Shown here: positions 17,365 to 26,194 of the stretch, piece after piece | How positions within the stretch are numbered: the stretch's first letter is position 1 | Layout of the letters: each line of letters opens with the position of its first letter | Source of the DNA: Bathymodiolus heckerae thiotrophic gill symbiont | GTDB lineage: Bacteria; Pseudomonadota; Gammaproteobacteria; PS1; Pseudothioglobaceae | Direction: 5' to 3' | Assembly: GCF_900128515.1 (NCBI RefSeq) | Contig: NZ_FQTP01000001.1 | Location: forward strand, 1 to 61,583 | DNA length: 61,583 bases | The notes under the pieces: model-generated | Databases searched by the model: none | Told to the model about the DNA's origin: nothing | The model's input: only the letters and a program-made list of their open reading frames with translations | Made by a program: the position numbers and the translations under genes

Positions 17365-19923
17365 ATGAATATTGAAAAATTAACCTCTCAATTTCAACAA
17401 GACTTAAGCTCAGCACAGTCAATCGCAATTAGCCATAATAATAGTGCAATTGAAGGGCTTCATGTTTTAAGTGCTATGCTTAATGATAACGGCTCTAGTG
17501 TCAGTAATGCCTTAACAGCTGTTAAGGTAGAAACTAGCAAGCTAAAAACTCAAGTTGATTTAGAGATACAAAACCTGGCAGTTGTGAATAATCCCAATAG
17601 TGATATTGGCATTTCTCAAAGCTTATTACGCCTACTAACCTCAGCTGAAAAAATAGCAACCGATAAAGGAGATAGCTACCTATCGACTGAGCTATTTTTA
17701 TTGGCAATTATTCAGGGCAATGATACAACTACAAAACTATTAAAAAATGCCGGTACTAATGAACAAGTGCTAACCCAGGCAATTAACACCCTTAGAGGAG
17801 GACAAAACGTGAACGAACAAAATGCAGAAACACAACGCGAAGCGTTAAACAAATACACCACTGATTTAACCCAAATGGCCATTGATGGCAAGCTCGATCC
17901 AGTTATTGGTCGTGATGGTGAAATTCGTCGTGCTATTCAAGTCTTGCAACGTCGTACTAAAAATAATCCGGTACTGATTGGTGAGCCAGGTGTGGGAAAA
18001 ACTGCCATTGCCGAAGGCTTAGCTCAGCGCATTATTAATAATGAAGTGCCTGAAGGTATTAAGGGTAAGCGCGTATTATCATTGGATATGGCTTCATTGG
18101 TAGCTGGCGCTAAATACAAGGGTGAGTTTGAAGAGCGCCTTAAAGCCGTATTAAAAGAACTTGAAGCTGAGCAAGGGCAAGTCATTCTGTTTATTGATGA
18201 AATTCACACCATGGTTGGCGCCGGTGGTGGTGGTGCTATGGATGCAGGCAACATGCTTAAACCAGCACTTGCACGAGGTGACTTACACTGTATGGGCGCA
18301 ACGACGTTAGACGAATACCGTCAATACATTGAAAAAGATTCAGCACTTGAACGTCGATTCCAAAAAGTGTTGGTTGATGAGCCAACACAAGAAGATACAG
18401 TCGCAATCTTGCGTGGACTTAAAGAAAAATACGAAGTGCATCATGGTGTTGAGATTACTGACCCGGCTATTATTGCTGCCGTTAACTACTCTACTCGCTA
18501 TATTACTGATAGGCAACTCCCTGACAAGGCGATTGACCTAATTGATGAAGCGGCTTCACAAATTCGCATGGAAATTGATTCAAAGCCTGAGTCAATGGAT
18601 AAGCTCGATCGTAAACTGGTTCAACTTAAGATTGAGCGCATGGCACTTAAAAAAGAGAAAGATAAGGCCTCTAAAGAGCGCCTTAAAGAGTTAGTATCGG
18701 TAATCAAAGAACTGGAAAAAAAATACGCCGATCTTGAAGAGATTTGGAAAAAAGAAAAATCTCAAGTTCAAGGTGCACAACACCTTAAAGAAGAGTTAGA
18801 GCAAGTTAAAGCTGAACTTGAAGCTGCCTCACGTAACAATGATTTGGCAAAAATGAGTGAGCTTCAGTACGGAAAAATACCCGAACTTGAGGCAAAAATT
18901 ACTCAAGCAGAATCCGCTGACAATGAAGAAATGACCTTGTTACGCAACAAAGTAGGCGAAGATGAGATTGCTGAAATAGTTGCACGCTGGACTGGAATCC
19001 CGGTAGATAAGATGATGGAAGGCGAGAAAGATAAACTTTTACAAATGGAATCTATTATTCAGAAGCGTTTAGTTGGACAAAACAAAGCTGTTAAAGTTAT
19101 TTCTGATGCGGTACGTCGCTCTCGTGCTGGGCTGTCTGATCCTAATCGCCCCGATGGTTCGTTTTTATTCATGGGCCCTACTGGCGTAGGAAAAACTGAG
19201 CTAACCAAAGCTTTGGCAGATTTCTTGTTTGATACTGAACAAGCAATTGTGCGTGTGGATATGAGTGAGTTCATGGAAAAACACTCTGTTTCTCGCCTTA
19301 TTGGCGCACCTCCAGGCTACGTAGGTTACGAACAAGGTGGGGTATTAACCGAAGCAGTGCGCCGCAAGCCGTATTCAATTATTTTGCTAGATGAAGTTGA
19401 AAAGGCGCATCCAGATGTCTTTAATATTCTTCTGCAAGTGCTTGATGATGGTCGCTTAACCGATGGCCAAGGTCGTACAGTTGATTTTAAAAATACCGTA
19501 ATCATAATGACTTCGAACTTAGGATCGCATCTGATTCAAGAGAACCCTGGTAAAGATATATCCGTTGAGCTAATCAAACTCGTAGGCGAACACTTTAGGC
19601 CAGAATTTGTTAATCGTATTGATGAAATTGTAACTTTCAATAGTCTGGGCAAAGAGCAAATTTCAGGTATTGCTAAAATACAAATTGAAATTCTAAAATC
19701 TAGATTAGCTGGTCTTGATCTCAAGCTAGATTTAAATAATGAAGCTATGAAAGTAATTGTTGATCGAGGTTATGACCCAGTGTTTGGGGCAAGACCGTTA
19801 AAACGCACTATTCAACAACTACTAGAAAATCCACTTTCTCAAAAAATTTTAGCAGGTGAATTTTTACCAGGAGCAACCATTAAAGCCAGTGTTGTTAATG
19901 ATGAGATTGTGTTTTCTCAATAA
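17365..19923 (+). CDS. clpB: ATP-dependent disaggregase ClpB
   Basis: 852 residues, close to E. coli ClpB (857). Order: N domain (1-~145), first AAA+ domain with [15 protein letters not shown] and [11 protein letters not shown], coiled-coil middle domain with many Lys/Glu heptads (~390-520), then second AAA+ domain with [15 protein letters not shown], the [15 protein letters not shown] segment and a C-terminal sensor GARPLKR. The pore loop [15 protein letters not shown] is present. It rescues aggregated proteins with DnaK. An internal start is plausible: VNEQNAE at codon ~150 is preceded by GGAGG (near 17793-17799), as for the short ClpB form of E. coli. Confidence 0.98.
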   Translation: MNIEKLTSQFQQDLSSAQSIAISHNNSAIEGLHVLSAMLNDNGSSVSNALTAVKVETSKLKTQVDLEIQNLAVVNNPNSDIGISQSLLRLLTSAEKIATDKGDSYLSTELFLLAIIQGNDTTTKLLKNAGTNEQVLTQAINTLRGGQNVNEQNAETQREALNKYTTDLTQMAIDGKLDPVIGRDGEIRRAIQVLQRRTKNNPVLIGEPGVGKTAIAEGLAQRIINNEVPEGIKGKRVLSLDMASLVAGAKYKGEFEERLKAVLKELEAEQGQVILFIDEIHTMVGAGGGGAMDAGNMLKPALARGDLHCMGATTLDEYRQYIEKDSALERRFQKVLVDEPTQEDTVAILRGLKEKYEVHHGVEITDPAIIAAVNYSTRYITDRQLPDKAIDLIDEAASQIRMEIDSKPESMDKLDRKLVQLKIERMALKKEKDKASKERLKELVSVIKELEKKYADLEEIWKKEKSQVQGAQHLKEELEQVKAELEAASRNNDLAKMSELQYGKIPELEAKITQAESADNEEMTLLRNKVGEDEIAEIVARWTGIPVDKMMEGEKDKLLQMESIIQKRLVGQNKAVKVISDAVRRSRAGLSDPNRPDGSFLFMGPTGVGKTELTKALADFLFDTEQAIVRVDMSEFMEKHSVSRLIGAPPGYVGYEQGGVLTEAVRRKPYSIILLDEVEKAHPDVFNILLQVLDDGRLTDGQGRTVDFKNTVIIMTSNLGSHLIQENPGKDISVELIKLVGEHFRPEFVNRIDEIVTFNSLGKEQISGIAKIQIEILKSRLAGLDLKLDLNNEAMKVIVDRGYDPVFGARPLKRTIQQLLENPLSQKILAGEFLPGATIKASVVNDEIVFSQ

Positions 19924-19955
19924 GAAAATATTGGAAATAATGGAAATCAACCAAC

Positions 19956-19976
19956 TTGGCACCGTCAAAGTGCCAA
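19956..19976. other. Small hairpin between clpB stop and terminator
   Basis: TTGGCAC at 19956-19962 and GTGCCAA at 19970-19976 form a perfect 7-bp stem with a 7-base loop. It is 33 bases after the clpB stop and immediately before the long terminator. It has no T-run of its own; it may be a 3'-end stabilising element. Confidence 0.45.
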
Positions 19977-19977
19977 A

Positions 19978-20018
19978 AACTATTAAAAAATCCCCTTAAC
20001 CGGGATTTTTTAATAGTT
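19978..20018. terminator. Strong intrinsic terminator after clpB
   Basis: A perfect 17-bp inverted repeat (AACTATTAAAAAATCCC and its complement) surrounds a 7-base loop. The stem includes A6 and T6 tracts, so it would terminate in either direction. It separates clpB from the rnfE transcription unit. Confidence 0.85.
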
Positions 20019-20116
20019 AGATCCTTATTTAAATGCTAGAAATAAGGCGATTTAAGAAAAACTCTAAGTATTTTTAAAAATTGACTGTTGTTAAAGCATT
20101 TATTGGTAAAAGTTAT

Positions 20117-20125
20117 TGATATAAT
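20117..20125 (+). promoter_or_regulatory. Extended -10 promoter at rnfE, possibly leaderless transcript
   Basis: TGATATAAT at 20117-20125 is a perfect extended -10 (TGnTATAAT) with no good -35 at 17 bases. The expected transcription start (about 20132) is 2 bases before the rnfE ATG at 20134, and no Shine-Dalgarno is seen there. Confidence 0.55.
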
Positions 20126-20133
20126 CAATCTTA

Positions 20134-20769
20134 ATGGAAGATTACATCAAAATCATTAAAAACGGCCTTTGGACCAATAACCAAGCACTCGTTGCATTGT
20201 TGGGTCTATGTCCTTTACTGGCTGTAACTAATAACATTGTTAATGCGATTGGCTTGGGGCTTGCCACAACCTTTGTGCTAGTAGCTTCGAATGTAACTGT
20301 CTCTATTTTTCGCAATCAAATCCGCAAAGAAGTACGTATTCCTATTTTTGTATTGTTAATTGCCTCATTTGTGACTATTGTAGAATTATTAATGCAATCG
20401 TACTTCTATGATTTGTATTTAATTTTGGGAATTTTTGTACCTCTTATTGTGACCAACTGCGCAATTCTAGCTAGAGCTGAGGCTTATGCAAGTAAAAACA
20501 CTTGGGGAAAATCAGCACTCGACGGACTAATGATGGGTATTGGATTTTCCGTTATTCTGATCGTACTTGGCGCTATGCGTGAGCTAATTGGCTCTGGCAC
20601 CTTATTTGACCAATCAGCTCTGATTTTGGGCAGTCTAGGTGACACTCTCAGTATTACCGTGTTTGATGATTACCAAGGCACGTTACTGGCCGTCTTGCCG
20701 CCTGGTGCCTTTATCGGACTCGGGTTAATTGTTGCGCTGAAAAATTATTTTGATTTGAAAAAAGTTTAA
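20134..20769 (+). CDS. rnfE: Electron transport complex (Rnf) subunit E
   Basis: 211 residues, six membrane helices. It belongs to the RnfE/NqrD family and is RnfE rather than NqrD by [13 protein letters not shown] and [17 protein letters not shown]. Both membrane-embedded cysteines used for the intramembrane iron-sulfur site are kept (C26 and the Cys in TNCAI). Rnf couples ferredoxin:NAD oxidoreduction to ion pumping. In E. coli rnfE ends the rnfABCDGE operon; here no other rnf gene is adjacent and it starts its own unit after a terminator. It is followed 16 bases later by a rhodanese gene. Subunits A, B, C, D and G must be elsewhere if the complex is functional. Confidence 0.93.
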   Translation: MEDYIKIIKNGLWTNNQALVALLGLCPLLAVTNNIVNAIGLGLATTFVLVASNVTVSIFRNQIRKEVRIPIFVLLIASFVTIVELLMQSYFYDLYLILGIFVPLIVTNCAILARAEAYASKNTWGKSALDGLMMGIGFSVILIVLGAMRELIGSGTLFDQSALILGSLGDTLSITVFDDYQGTLLAVLPPGAFIGLGLIVALKNYFDLKKV

Positions 20770-20785
20770 AAAAAGAGGAGAGAAA

Positions 20786-21412
20786 ATGAAAAAACTATTG
20801 GTTTTGTTTATAAGTGCGCTGGCACTTAACGCATATTCTGAAGGAGAAATTACTAAAGAGGTATTTATATCTCCCGGTGTAGTTTCTGTTGACATAAATC
20901 ATCAAAATAAAGTGATTAAACTACAGCGTAATCAAGACAAAGATAATGAAATTTCTGATTTTTATCTAAAAACAACCCGTGGAAAAATACAATCCATGCA
21001 TCCATTTACACCGCATTTAGTTGAAACCATTGGTGAACTTGATGTGATTAAATACGTTAAACAACGCTCAGCTGGTGATGAATCAATTCTAATCATTGAT
21101 ACTCGCACGCCTAATTGGCTAGTGTTTACCGGTGCCATCCCAACAGCCATTAATATTCCTTACACTAAATTTAAAAATAAAGAAAAAGCCATAGAAATTA
21201 TGGAAGATCAGCTTGGTGTTCAAGTAGACGACGTGTATGATTTTTCTTATGCAAAAACGCTAATCATGTATTGCAATGGCATCTGGTGTGGACAAACCCC
21301 TGCTGCAGCCAAAGCGCTGCTTAAATATGGTTACCCAGCATCTAAGATTAAATATTACCGTGGCGGCATGAATGCTTGGAAATCTTTAGGATTAACAACG
21401 GTTAATTTATAA
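20786..21412 (+). CDS. Exported rhodanese-domain protein with CxxxWC active-site loop
   Basis: 208 residues; signal peptide MKKLLVLFISALALNAYS, good AGGAG ribosome site. One rhodanese domain from about residue 80: SILIIDTRTPNWLVFTGAIPTAINIPY, then the active-site loop MYCNGIWCGQTPAAAKALLKYGYP and the closing YYRGGMNAWKSLGL. The catalytic Cys is followed by a second Cys (C-N-G-I-W-C), a loop known from periplasmic rhodanese-like proteins of sulfur oxidisers. It probably handles sulfane sulfur in the periplasm; substrate unproven. It lies between rnfE and prmC, tightly spaced. Confidence 0.82.
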   Translation: MKKLLVLFISALALNAYSEGEITKEVFISPGVVSVDINHQNKVIKLQRNQDKDNEISDFYLKTTRGKIQSMHPFTPHLVETIGELDVIKYVKQRSAGDESILIIDTRTPNWLVFTGAIPTAINIPYTKFKNKEKAIEIMEDQLGVQVDDVYDFSYAKTLIMYCNGIWCGQTPAAAKALLKYGYPASKIKYYRGGMNAWKSLGLTTVNL

Positions 21413-21415
21413 GTT

Positions 21416-22201
21416 TTGAAAACCATTCAAGATTATTTAAACAGTGGCGCAGTTGATATTGCGCCACTGTTGTCTCTAGTACTTAATCAAAGTAACGTTG
21501 AGTTAATCACCCAGAGTGATTACCAGCTAACGCCCACTGAAAAACAAAAACTGGATAGCTTTATTCAACAACGCATTGATGGTATGCCATTTTCATATAT
21601 CAGTGGCACCAAAGGTTTTTATCATTTGGATTTCAAGGTAACTCCTGACACTCTAATCCCTAGACCAGAAACTGAGCTATTGATCGATATCAGTCTTGAA
21701 TTATTTAGTAAAAATCAAAAATGTCATGTATTGGATTTAGGCACAGGTAGCGGAATTATTGCCATCACTTTGGCTGATATTAAGCCACGCTGGACATTAT
21801 GTGCAACAGACTTTTCTCAAGCGGCACTCAAGGTTGCCAAAATAAATGCAACAACTGATATTGACTTTTTTCAAGGAAATTGGTTTGATGCAATCACCGA
21901 TAAGCGTTTTAATTTAATTATCTCTAATCCTCCCTATATTAAAGATGAAGATTCTTATCTAAATGACTTAATTCATGAACCAATTAGTGCCCTAACTGCA
22001 GGAAAAGATGGTCTTAACGATATTCGAATTATTATCGATCAAGCGCCTAAATATCTTTTGAAAGATGGGTATTTACTACTTGAACATGGGCATGACCAGC
22101 AATCAAAAATTGTCAAATTATTATCTAAAAACTTTACTAATATTCAGACTTTCAAGGACTATAATTCCAACGACCGTGCCATTTTGGCGCAGGTTAAATA
22201 A
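21416..22201 (+). CDS. prmC: Release factor glutamine N5-methyltransferase
   Basis: 261 residues; methylates the GGQ glutamine of peptide chain release factors. The N-terminal helical bundle is followed by a SAM site (HVLDLGTGSGIIAITLA) and the catalytic NPPY motif in LIISNPPYIKDED. IPRPETELLI, diagnostic of PrmC, lies just before the SAM site. The start is a TTG at 21416, three bases after the rhodanese stop; length and N-terminal alignment support it. prfA, its usual partner, is not adjacent. Confidence 0.95.
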   Translation: MKTIQDYLNSGAVDIAPLLSLVLNQSNVELITQSDYQLTPTEKQKLDSFIQQRIDGMPFSYISGTKGFYHLDFKVTPDTLIPRPETELLIDISLELFSKNQKCHVLDLGTGSGIIAITLADIKPRWTLCATDFSQAALKVAKINATTDIDFFQGNWFDAITDKRFNLIISNPPYIKDEDSYLNDLIHEPISALTAGKDGLNDIRIIIDQAPKYLLKDGYLLLEHGHDQQSKIVKLLSKNFTNIQTFKDYNSNDRAILAQVK

Positions 22202-22224
22202 TACATATCTCAAGAGGAGAAAAT

Positions 22225-23319
22225 ATGAAAAAACTGATGCAATTATTTGCAGCGGCAGCACTCATTGTTACAGCTACAGGCTGTACTGATGACACTAGCC
22301 AATCTACAAATGCAACACAAGACAATAAAATTTACACTTTGACAATGGCTGAAACTTGGCCTAGCAACTTCCCAATTTTTGGCGATTCAACCAAGAAGTT
22401 TGCTCAATTAGCTAACGACATGTCCAATGGTCGCTTAGTGATTAAAATTGATTCAAAAAATAAACATAAATCGGCTTTAGGTATTTTCGATTTTGTAAAA
22501 TCTGGTCAATATGATTTAGGCCATTCAGGCTCTTATTATTGGAAAGGCAAAGACATCAATACTTTGTTCTTTACCTCAATGCCATTTGACATGACTGCCA
22601 CTGAGCAGCACGCTTGGTTTGAGTATGGCGGTGGCCAAGAATTAATGGATAAGGTTTATGCAAAACACGGCATGAGATCTATTATTGGCGGCAATACAGG
22701 CAACCAAATGGGTGGGTGGTTCAAAAAAGAAATTAATACAGTTGAGGATCTTCAAGGTCTGAAAATGCGTATCCCAGGGTTTGCGGGTGAAATTATGGCA
22801 GAAGTTGGCGCTAAACCAACTAACATCCCTGCAGGTGAACTTTATACAGCTCTAGATCGCGGTACAATTGATGCACTAGAATGGGTAGGTCCTTCGCTTG
22901 ATTTACGCATGGGTTTTCATAAAGTTGCACCGTATTACTACACGGGTTGGCATGAGCCTGGTTCAGAATTACAATTCTTAATTAACCTTAAGACTTACGA
23001 CTCTTTGCCAAAAGACTTGCAAACTATCCTAATTACTTCAATGAAGTATGCAGCGTATGATATGTTTGTACACTCTAACGATGAAAGTGCAAAGAACTGG
23101 GCAAGCATGAAAAAGGATTACCCTAGCATTCAAGTTAAGACATTCCCTAAGCCAGTATTTGATGCACTTAAGACTGCAAATAAAAAGCTGTTAGCTGAAT
23201 TGTCTGCAAAAGATCCTTTGTCAAAAGAGATTATTGAATCAAGACACAACTATCTTAAAGATATTCGTGCTTGGACTCAGATCTCTGATCAGTCATACTT
23301 GAACTCTTTGAGTGACTAA
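22225..23319 (+). CDS. TRAP transporter solute-binding lipoprotein, TakP-like (2-oxo acid type)
   Basis: 364 residues. The N terminus MKKLMQLFAAAALIVTATGC is a lipoprotein signal with lipobox ATGC (Cys20), so the binding protein is probably membrane-anchored rather than free. The DctP-family body matches the TakP/mannitol-chloroaromatic branch: GNTGNQMGGWFKKEI, LKMRIPGFAGEI with the ligand arginine, GTIDALEWVGP and YYTGWHEPGSELQF. TakP binds 2-oxo acids such as pyruvate; that substrate is inferred. A strong SD (GAGGAG) precedes it. It overlaps the small permease gene by 8 bases. Confidence 0.93.
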   Translation: MKKLMQLFAAAALIVTATGCTDDTSQSTNATQDNKIYTLTMAETWPSNFPIFGDSTKKFAQLANDMSNGRLVIKIDSKNKHKSALGIFDFVKSGQYDLGHSGSYYWKGKDINTLFFTSMPFDMTATEQHAWFEYGGGQELMDKVYAKHGMRSIIGGNTGNQMGGWFKKEINTVEDLQGLKMRIPGFAGEIMAEVGAKPTNIPAGELYTALDRGTIDALEWVGPSLDLRMGFHKVAPYYYTGWHEPGSELQFLINLKTYDSLPKDLQTILITSMKYAAYDMFVHSNDESAKNWASMKKDYPSIQVKTFPKPVFDALKTANKKLLAELSAKDPLSKEIIESRHNYLKDIRAWTQISDQSYLNSLSD

Positions 23320-23806
23320 GATTCGATCAACATACACCCGATGGCTAGAAAATCTAACTGTCGGGTTGTTACTATTGACCATCTTTAATGTCTTTATTGA
23401 CGTCGTACTTCGTTACGTCTTTAATAATTCATCTATCGCCCTGCAGGAAATAGAATGGCACCTATTTTCTACGCTTTTTTTACTCGGAATTTCATACACA
23501 TTACAAAGTGATGCGCATGTACGAGTCGATATTTTTTATGCCAACCTTACACAAAAAAAACAAGCCCTCATCAATATAACTGGCTTTGTTATTTTTATTC
23601 TACCCATTAGTTTATTAGTTGCCTATTACGGCATTGATTATTCTTTCAATGCTTTTGAGATTAGTGAAATTAGTGGTGATCCGGGTGGATTAACACACCG
23701 TTTTATTATTAAGAGCGTTATTCCTCTAAGTTTTATTTTGGTGATTATTTCTGGCTTTATTTTTGCACATGATAATTACAAAAACCTCAAAGGAGAAAAC
23801 ACATGA
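23312..23806 (+). CDS. TRAP transporter small permease (DctQ type)
   Basis: 164 residues with four membrane helices. It starts with GTG at 23312, inside the end of the binding-protein gene. The family motif EIEWHLFSTLFLLGISYTL (helix 2) and AHVRVDIFY after it are typical of DctQ proteins. It pairs with the large permease at 23803, which overlaps by ATGA, giving full translational coupling of the three-gene transporter. Confidence 0.93.
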   Translation: MTKIRSTYTRWLENLTVGLLLLTIFNVFIDVVLRYVFNNSSIALQEIEWHLFSTLFLLGISYTLQSDAHVRVDIFYANLTQKKQALINITGFVIFILPISLLVAYYGIDYSFNAFEISEISGDPGGLTHRFIIKSVIPLSFILVIISGFIFAHDNYKNLKGENT

Positions 23807-25098
23807 TTGGCTTAATCATGTTTGGTGTAACACTCATGTTGCTCATGGTAGGCTTTCCAGTGGCGTTTACTTTTGCAGGTGTGGCTGTAATTTTCGGCAC
23901 GCTAACTGAAGGCATTGATCTATTTGGTTTTATGCCGTATCGCATTATGAGCGTGATGCAAAATACCATTTTAATGGCAGTACCTTTGTTTATTTTTATG
24001 GGTATTGTTTTGCAAAAAACTCGCCTCGCCGAACAACTGCTTGAAGCCATGGGAGATTTATTTGGTGGTATTCGAGGCGGCTTGGCTGTGTCTACCATCT
24101 TAGTAGGCTCGTTACTTGCAGCGTCTACTGGCGTAGTAGGTGCAAGTGTGATTGCCATGGGCGTAATTTCACTACCCGTTATGCTCAAGCATAACTACAA
24201 AAAAACACTTTCAACCGGTGTTATTTGCGCTTCAGGCACACTGGGGCAAATTATCCCGCCATCAATTGTCTTAATCATCCTGGCGGATGTATTGGGTGTA
24301 CCAGTGGGGGATTTATTTCGTAGTGCAGTGCTGCCATCTCTAGTGTTAGTGGGTAGTTATATTTTGTATGTATTGATTGTTGCTCATTTTGATAAAACTG
24401 CCGCTCCTACTTTTGAGAGTAAAAACAGTCACTTATCAAGTACTCAAAAATATCTCTTGGTAGCCAAGGCTATCGTTCCACCATTAACGCTGATTATTGC
24501 AGTGCTAGGTTCGATTTTTACTGGCATTGCCACGCCAACCGAATCTGCCTCTATTGGTGCTGTCGGTTCATTAGTTTTAGCACTCATCTACAAACGACTT
24601 AATTGGAATATGGTGCGAGAAGCTAGCATTGAAACGGTTAAAGTTACCTCAATGGTATTTGCAATTTTGGTGGGTGCAACCGCATTTTCAATGGTATTTA
24701 CTTATACAGGTGGTGATACTTTGGTAGAAGAATTTATCATGAGCTTGCCTGCCAAGGAAATGAGTTTTATTTTGATTTCAATGCTCATTATTCTTATCCT
24801 AGGATTCTTCATTGACTTTGTGGAAATATCACTCATCATTGTGCCAATCTTCTATCCAATTGCTCTGTCACTAGACATTGACATGGAGTGGTTTGCAATT
24901 CTGATTGCCATGAATTTACAAGCCTCTTTCTTAACACCTCCGTTTGGATTTAGCTTGTTTTATCTCAAAGGTGTGGCGCCCGCTTCCATTAAAACAACCG
25001 ACATTTACAAAGGGGTTCTGCCTTTTATTGTGATACAAGTCAGCGTCCTAGCCAGTATTATTATCTTTCCAGCGTGGTACGGATTTAACGGTTTTTAA
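23803..25098 (+). CDS. TRAP transporter large permease (DctM type)
   Basis: 431 residues, about 12 membrane helices. DctM landmarks include VGFPVAFTFAGVAVIFG near the start, GASVIAMGVISLPVMLKHNY, the ASGTLGQIIPPSIVLIILAD segment, and IATPTESASIGAVGSL. It is the ion-coupled translocation subunit of the TRAP transporter. The last 14 bases overlap the convergent small exported-protein gene. Confidence 0.96.
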   Translation: MIGLIMFGVTLMLLMVGFPVAFTFAGVAVIFGTLTEGIDLFGFMPYRIMSVMQNTILMAVPLFIFMGIVLQKTRLAEQLLEAMGDLFGGIRGGLAVSTILVGSLLAASTGVVGASVIAMGVISLPVMLKHNYKKTLSTGVICASGTLGQIIPPSIVLIILADVLGVPVGDLFRSAVLPSLVLVGSYILYVLIVAHFDKTAAPTFESKNSHLSSTQKYLLVAKAIVPPLTLIIAVLGSIFTGIATPTESASIGAVGSLVLALIYKRLNWNMVREASIETVKVTSMVFAILVGATAFSMVFTYTGGDTLVEEFIMSLPAKEMSFILISMLIILILGFFIDFVEISLIIVPIFYPIALSLDIDMEWFAILIAMNLQASFLTPPFGFSLFYLKGVAPASIKTTDIYKGVLPFIVIQVSVLASIIIFPAWYGFNGF

Positions 25099-25351
25099 GT
25101 AAGCTCTGTTTGAGTTTTTTGCTGTAAACAGAATCCACTTCACAGTATTTTTCTTGTTGAGTAAAGTAATCCTCTTCAACCCAAGTGCTCGATGCTTTAA
25201 ACACAGGTGCTGTATTTTTGCCCGTTTGCACAACAGTGTTATCCGTATAGATCGTAACTTTATCATCCATGTAAAAAATCTCTTTATCGGCAAATACATT
25301 AGCCGATAAAGTTATAAATCCCACAAACAATATTTGAATATTTACCCTCAT
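25085..25351 (-). CDS. Small exported protein of unknown function
   Basis: 88 residues. A signal peptide is visible (IQILFVGFITLSANVFA). The mature part is about 67 residues and begins DKEIFYMDDKVTIYTDNTVV, then ends basic (SKKLKQSLLKNR), with a single Cys. I do not recognise a domain. The gene overlaps dctM by 14 bases on the opposite strand. The alternative frame at 25048-25299 lacks a signal peptide and is rejected. Moderate confidence that it is real. Confidence 0.6.
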   Translation of the reverse strand: MRVNIQILFVGFITLSANVFADKEIFYMDDKVTIYTDNTVVQTGKNTAPVFKASSTWVEEDYFTQQEKYCEVDSVYSKKLKQSLLKNR

Positions 25352-25447
25352 AAGTCTATTCTACAACAAAACAGATAAAAGTCTTAATAATTCACTTTTT
25401 ACAAGTATTTTGCCTTTATGCAAGGCATTTTCAATGTGATCGAGGGA

Positions 25448-25464
25448 ATGTGGATAAACCACAT
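25448..25464. other. Inverted repeat containing a perfect DnaA-box sequence
   Basis: ATGTGG at 25448-25453 and CCACAT at 25459-25464 flank ATAAA. The left part reads TGTGGATAA (25449-25457), the complement of the DnaA box TTATCCACA. It lies in the 170-base gap between the small exported gene and rnpB. A single box is not an origin. Confidence 0.4.
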
Positions 25465-25488
25465 GACTGAATGAACAGAGAAAATAAC

Positions 25489-25513
25489 ACGGCAGAAAAG
25501 TAAAAGACGCCGT
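25489..25513 (-). terminator. Possible rnpB terminator
   Basis: ACGGC (25489-25493) pairs with GCCGT (25509-25513) around a 15-base loop. On the minus strand this is followed by GTTATTTT, just past the 3' end of RNase P RNA. The stem is short, so confidence is low. Confidence 0.35.
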
Positions 25514-25522
25514 AAAAAAGGA

Positions 25523-25862
25523 GAAGTCAGTCTATAAGCCGGGTTCTGTAATAGATAGTCATTCATCTACGCGCATTGTCACCAACACACTTTAGCACTC
25601 TACCCGCTACCTTATGCGAGCCGCATCAATGGTAGCCTATTTGAGCTTGCTCCAAGTGGGGTTTACCTTGCCACGGTTGTTACCTTCCGCGCGGTGCGCT
25701 CTTACCGCACCTTCTCACCCTTACCTATCGAAATAGGCGGTTTAAATCTCTGCAGCACTTTCCATTAGGTCACCCTACCTAGCTGTTAGCTAGCACTTTG
25801 CTCTATGGAGCCCGGACTTTCCTCTGACAGGTAAACCTGCCAGCGACTATCCGACCAACTTC
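25523..25862 (-). ncRNA. rnpB: RNase P RNA, bacterial type A
   Basis: About 340 bases. The minus strand shows the hallmark elements in order: a 5' helix P1 strand, the CR-I segment GAGGAAAGTCCGGGCTCCATAG, a GGTAAGGGTGAGAAGGTGCGG-like region with AGAGCGCACCGCG, GGTAACAACCGTGGC, and CAAATAGG. The 3' end is AGATGAATGACTATC...ACAGAACCCGGCTTATAGAC. The 5' and 3' tails pair (GAAGTTGGTC...; ...GACTGACTTC). It is the catalytic RNA that matures tRNA 5' ends. Ends are placed by comparison with the known E. coli pattern and may be off by a few bases. Confidence 0.95.
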
Positions 25863-25870
25863 AAATGCTA

Positions 25871-25876
25871 ATTATA
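25871..25876 (-). promoter_or_regulatory. -10 element for rnpB
   Basis: TATAAT on the minus strand, 8 bases upstream of the inferred 5' end of the RNA, which is the right distance. No convincing -35 is seen; it would lie within the end of the ABM-domain gene. Confidence 0.5.
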
Positions 25877-25880
25877 CTAG

Positions 25881-26174
25881 CTAAGTACTGTCATGGCTAT
25901 ACTCACGTAGAATATCAACCACTTGAACTTTATAAGATTTGTACCACTGCTGTTGACCTAACTCTTGAGCTTTTAGATGTGTTGGATCCTGTTTCCAGCG
26001 CTGTATTTTCTCTTGAGAGTCCCAATAAGAAATAGAAATTTCTTTGCCTTTTTTAGAAACTGAAATGAAATCTATACAACCGTATTTGTCTGCCAATGCT
26101 CTTACTTCATTAGCAAATTTATAATACGCTTGCGGTAATTCACCCACTTCCGCTGTAAAAATAACTGCAATCAT
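25881..26174 (-). CDS. Antibiotic-biosynthesis-monooxygenase (ABM) domain protein
   Basis: 97 residues, a dimeric alpha-beta barrel of the ABM superfamily. Signs are the opening strand MIAVIFTAEVG, the central GCIDFISVSKKGKEISISYWDSQE and the helix IQRWKQDPTHLKAQELGQQQW, where W-x4-H-x-x-A matches the usual pattern. Members include heme-degrading and quinone monooxygenases and many of unknown role. It follows fumarase by 20 bases and precedes rnpB. No specific substrate can be assigned. Confidence 0.85.
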   Translation of the reverse strand: MIAVIFTAEVGELPQAYYKFANEVRALADKYGCIDFISVSKKGKEISISYWDSQEKIQRWKQDPTHLKAQELGQQQWYKSYKVQVVDILREYSHDST

Positions 26175-26194
26175 TTTAGGTGGATTTGCAAATT

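Noticed and set aside
25048-25299. Alternative minus-strand ORF over the dctM end and the small exported-protein gene
   Set aside because: The frame at 25085-25351 has a clean signal peptide; this one is basic and low-complexity, a shadow frame.
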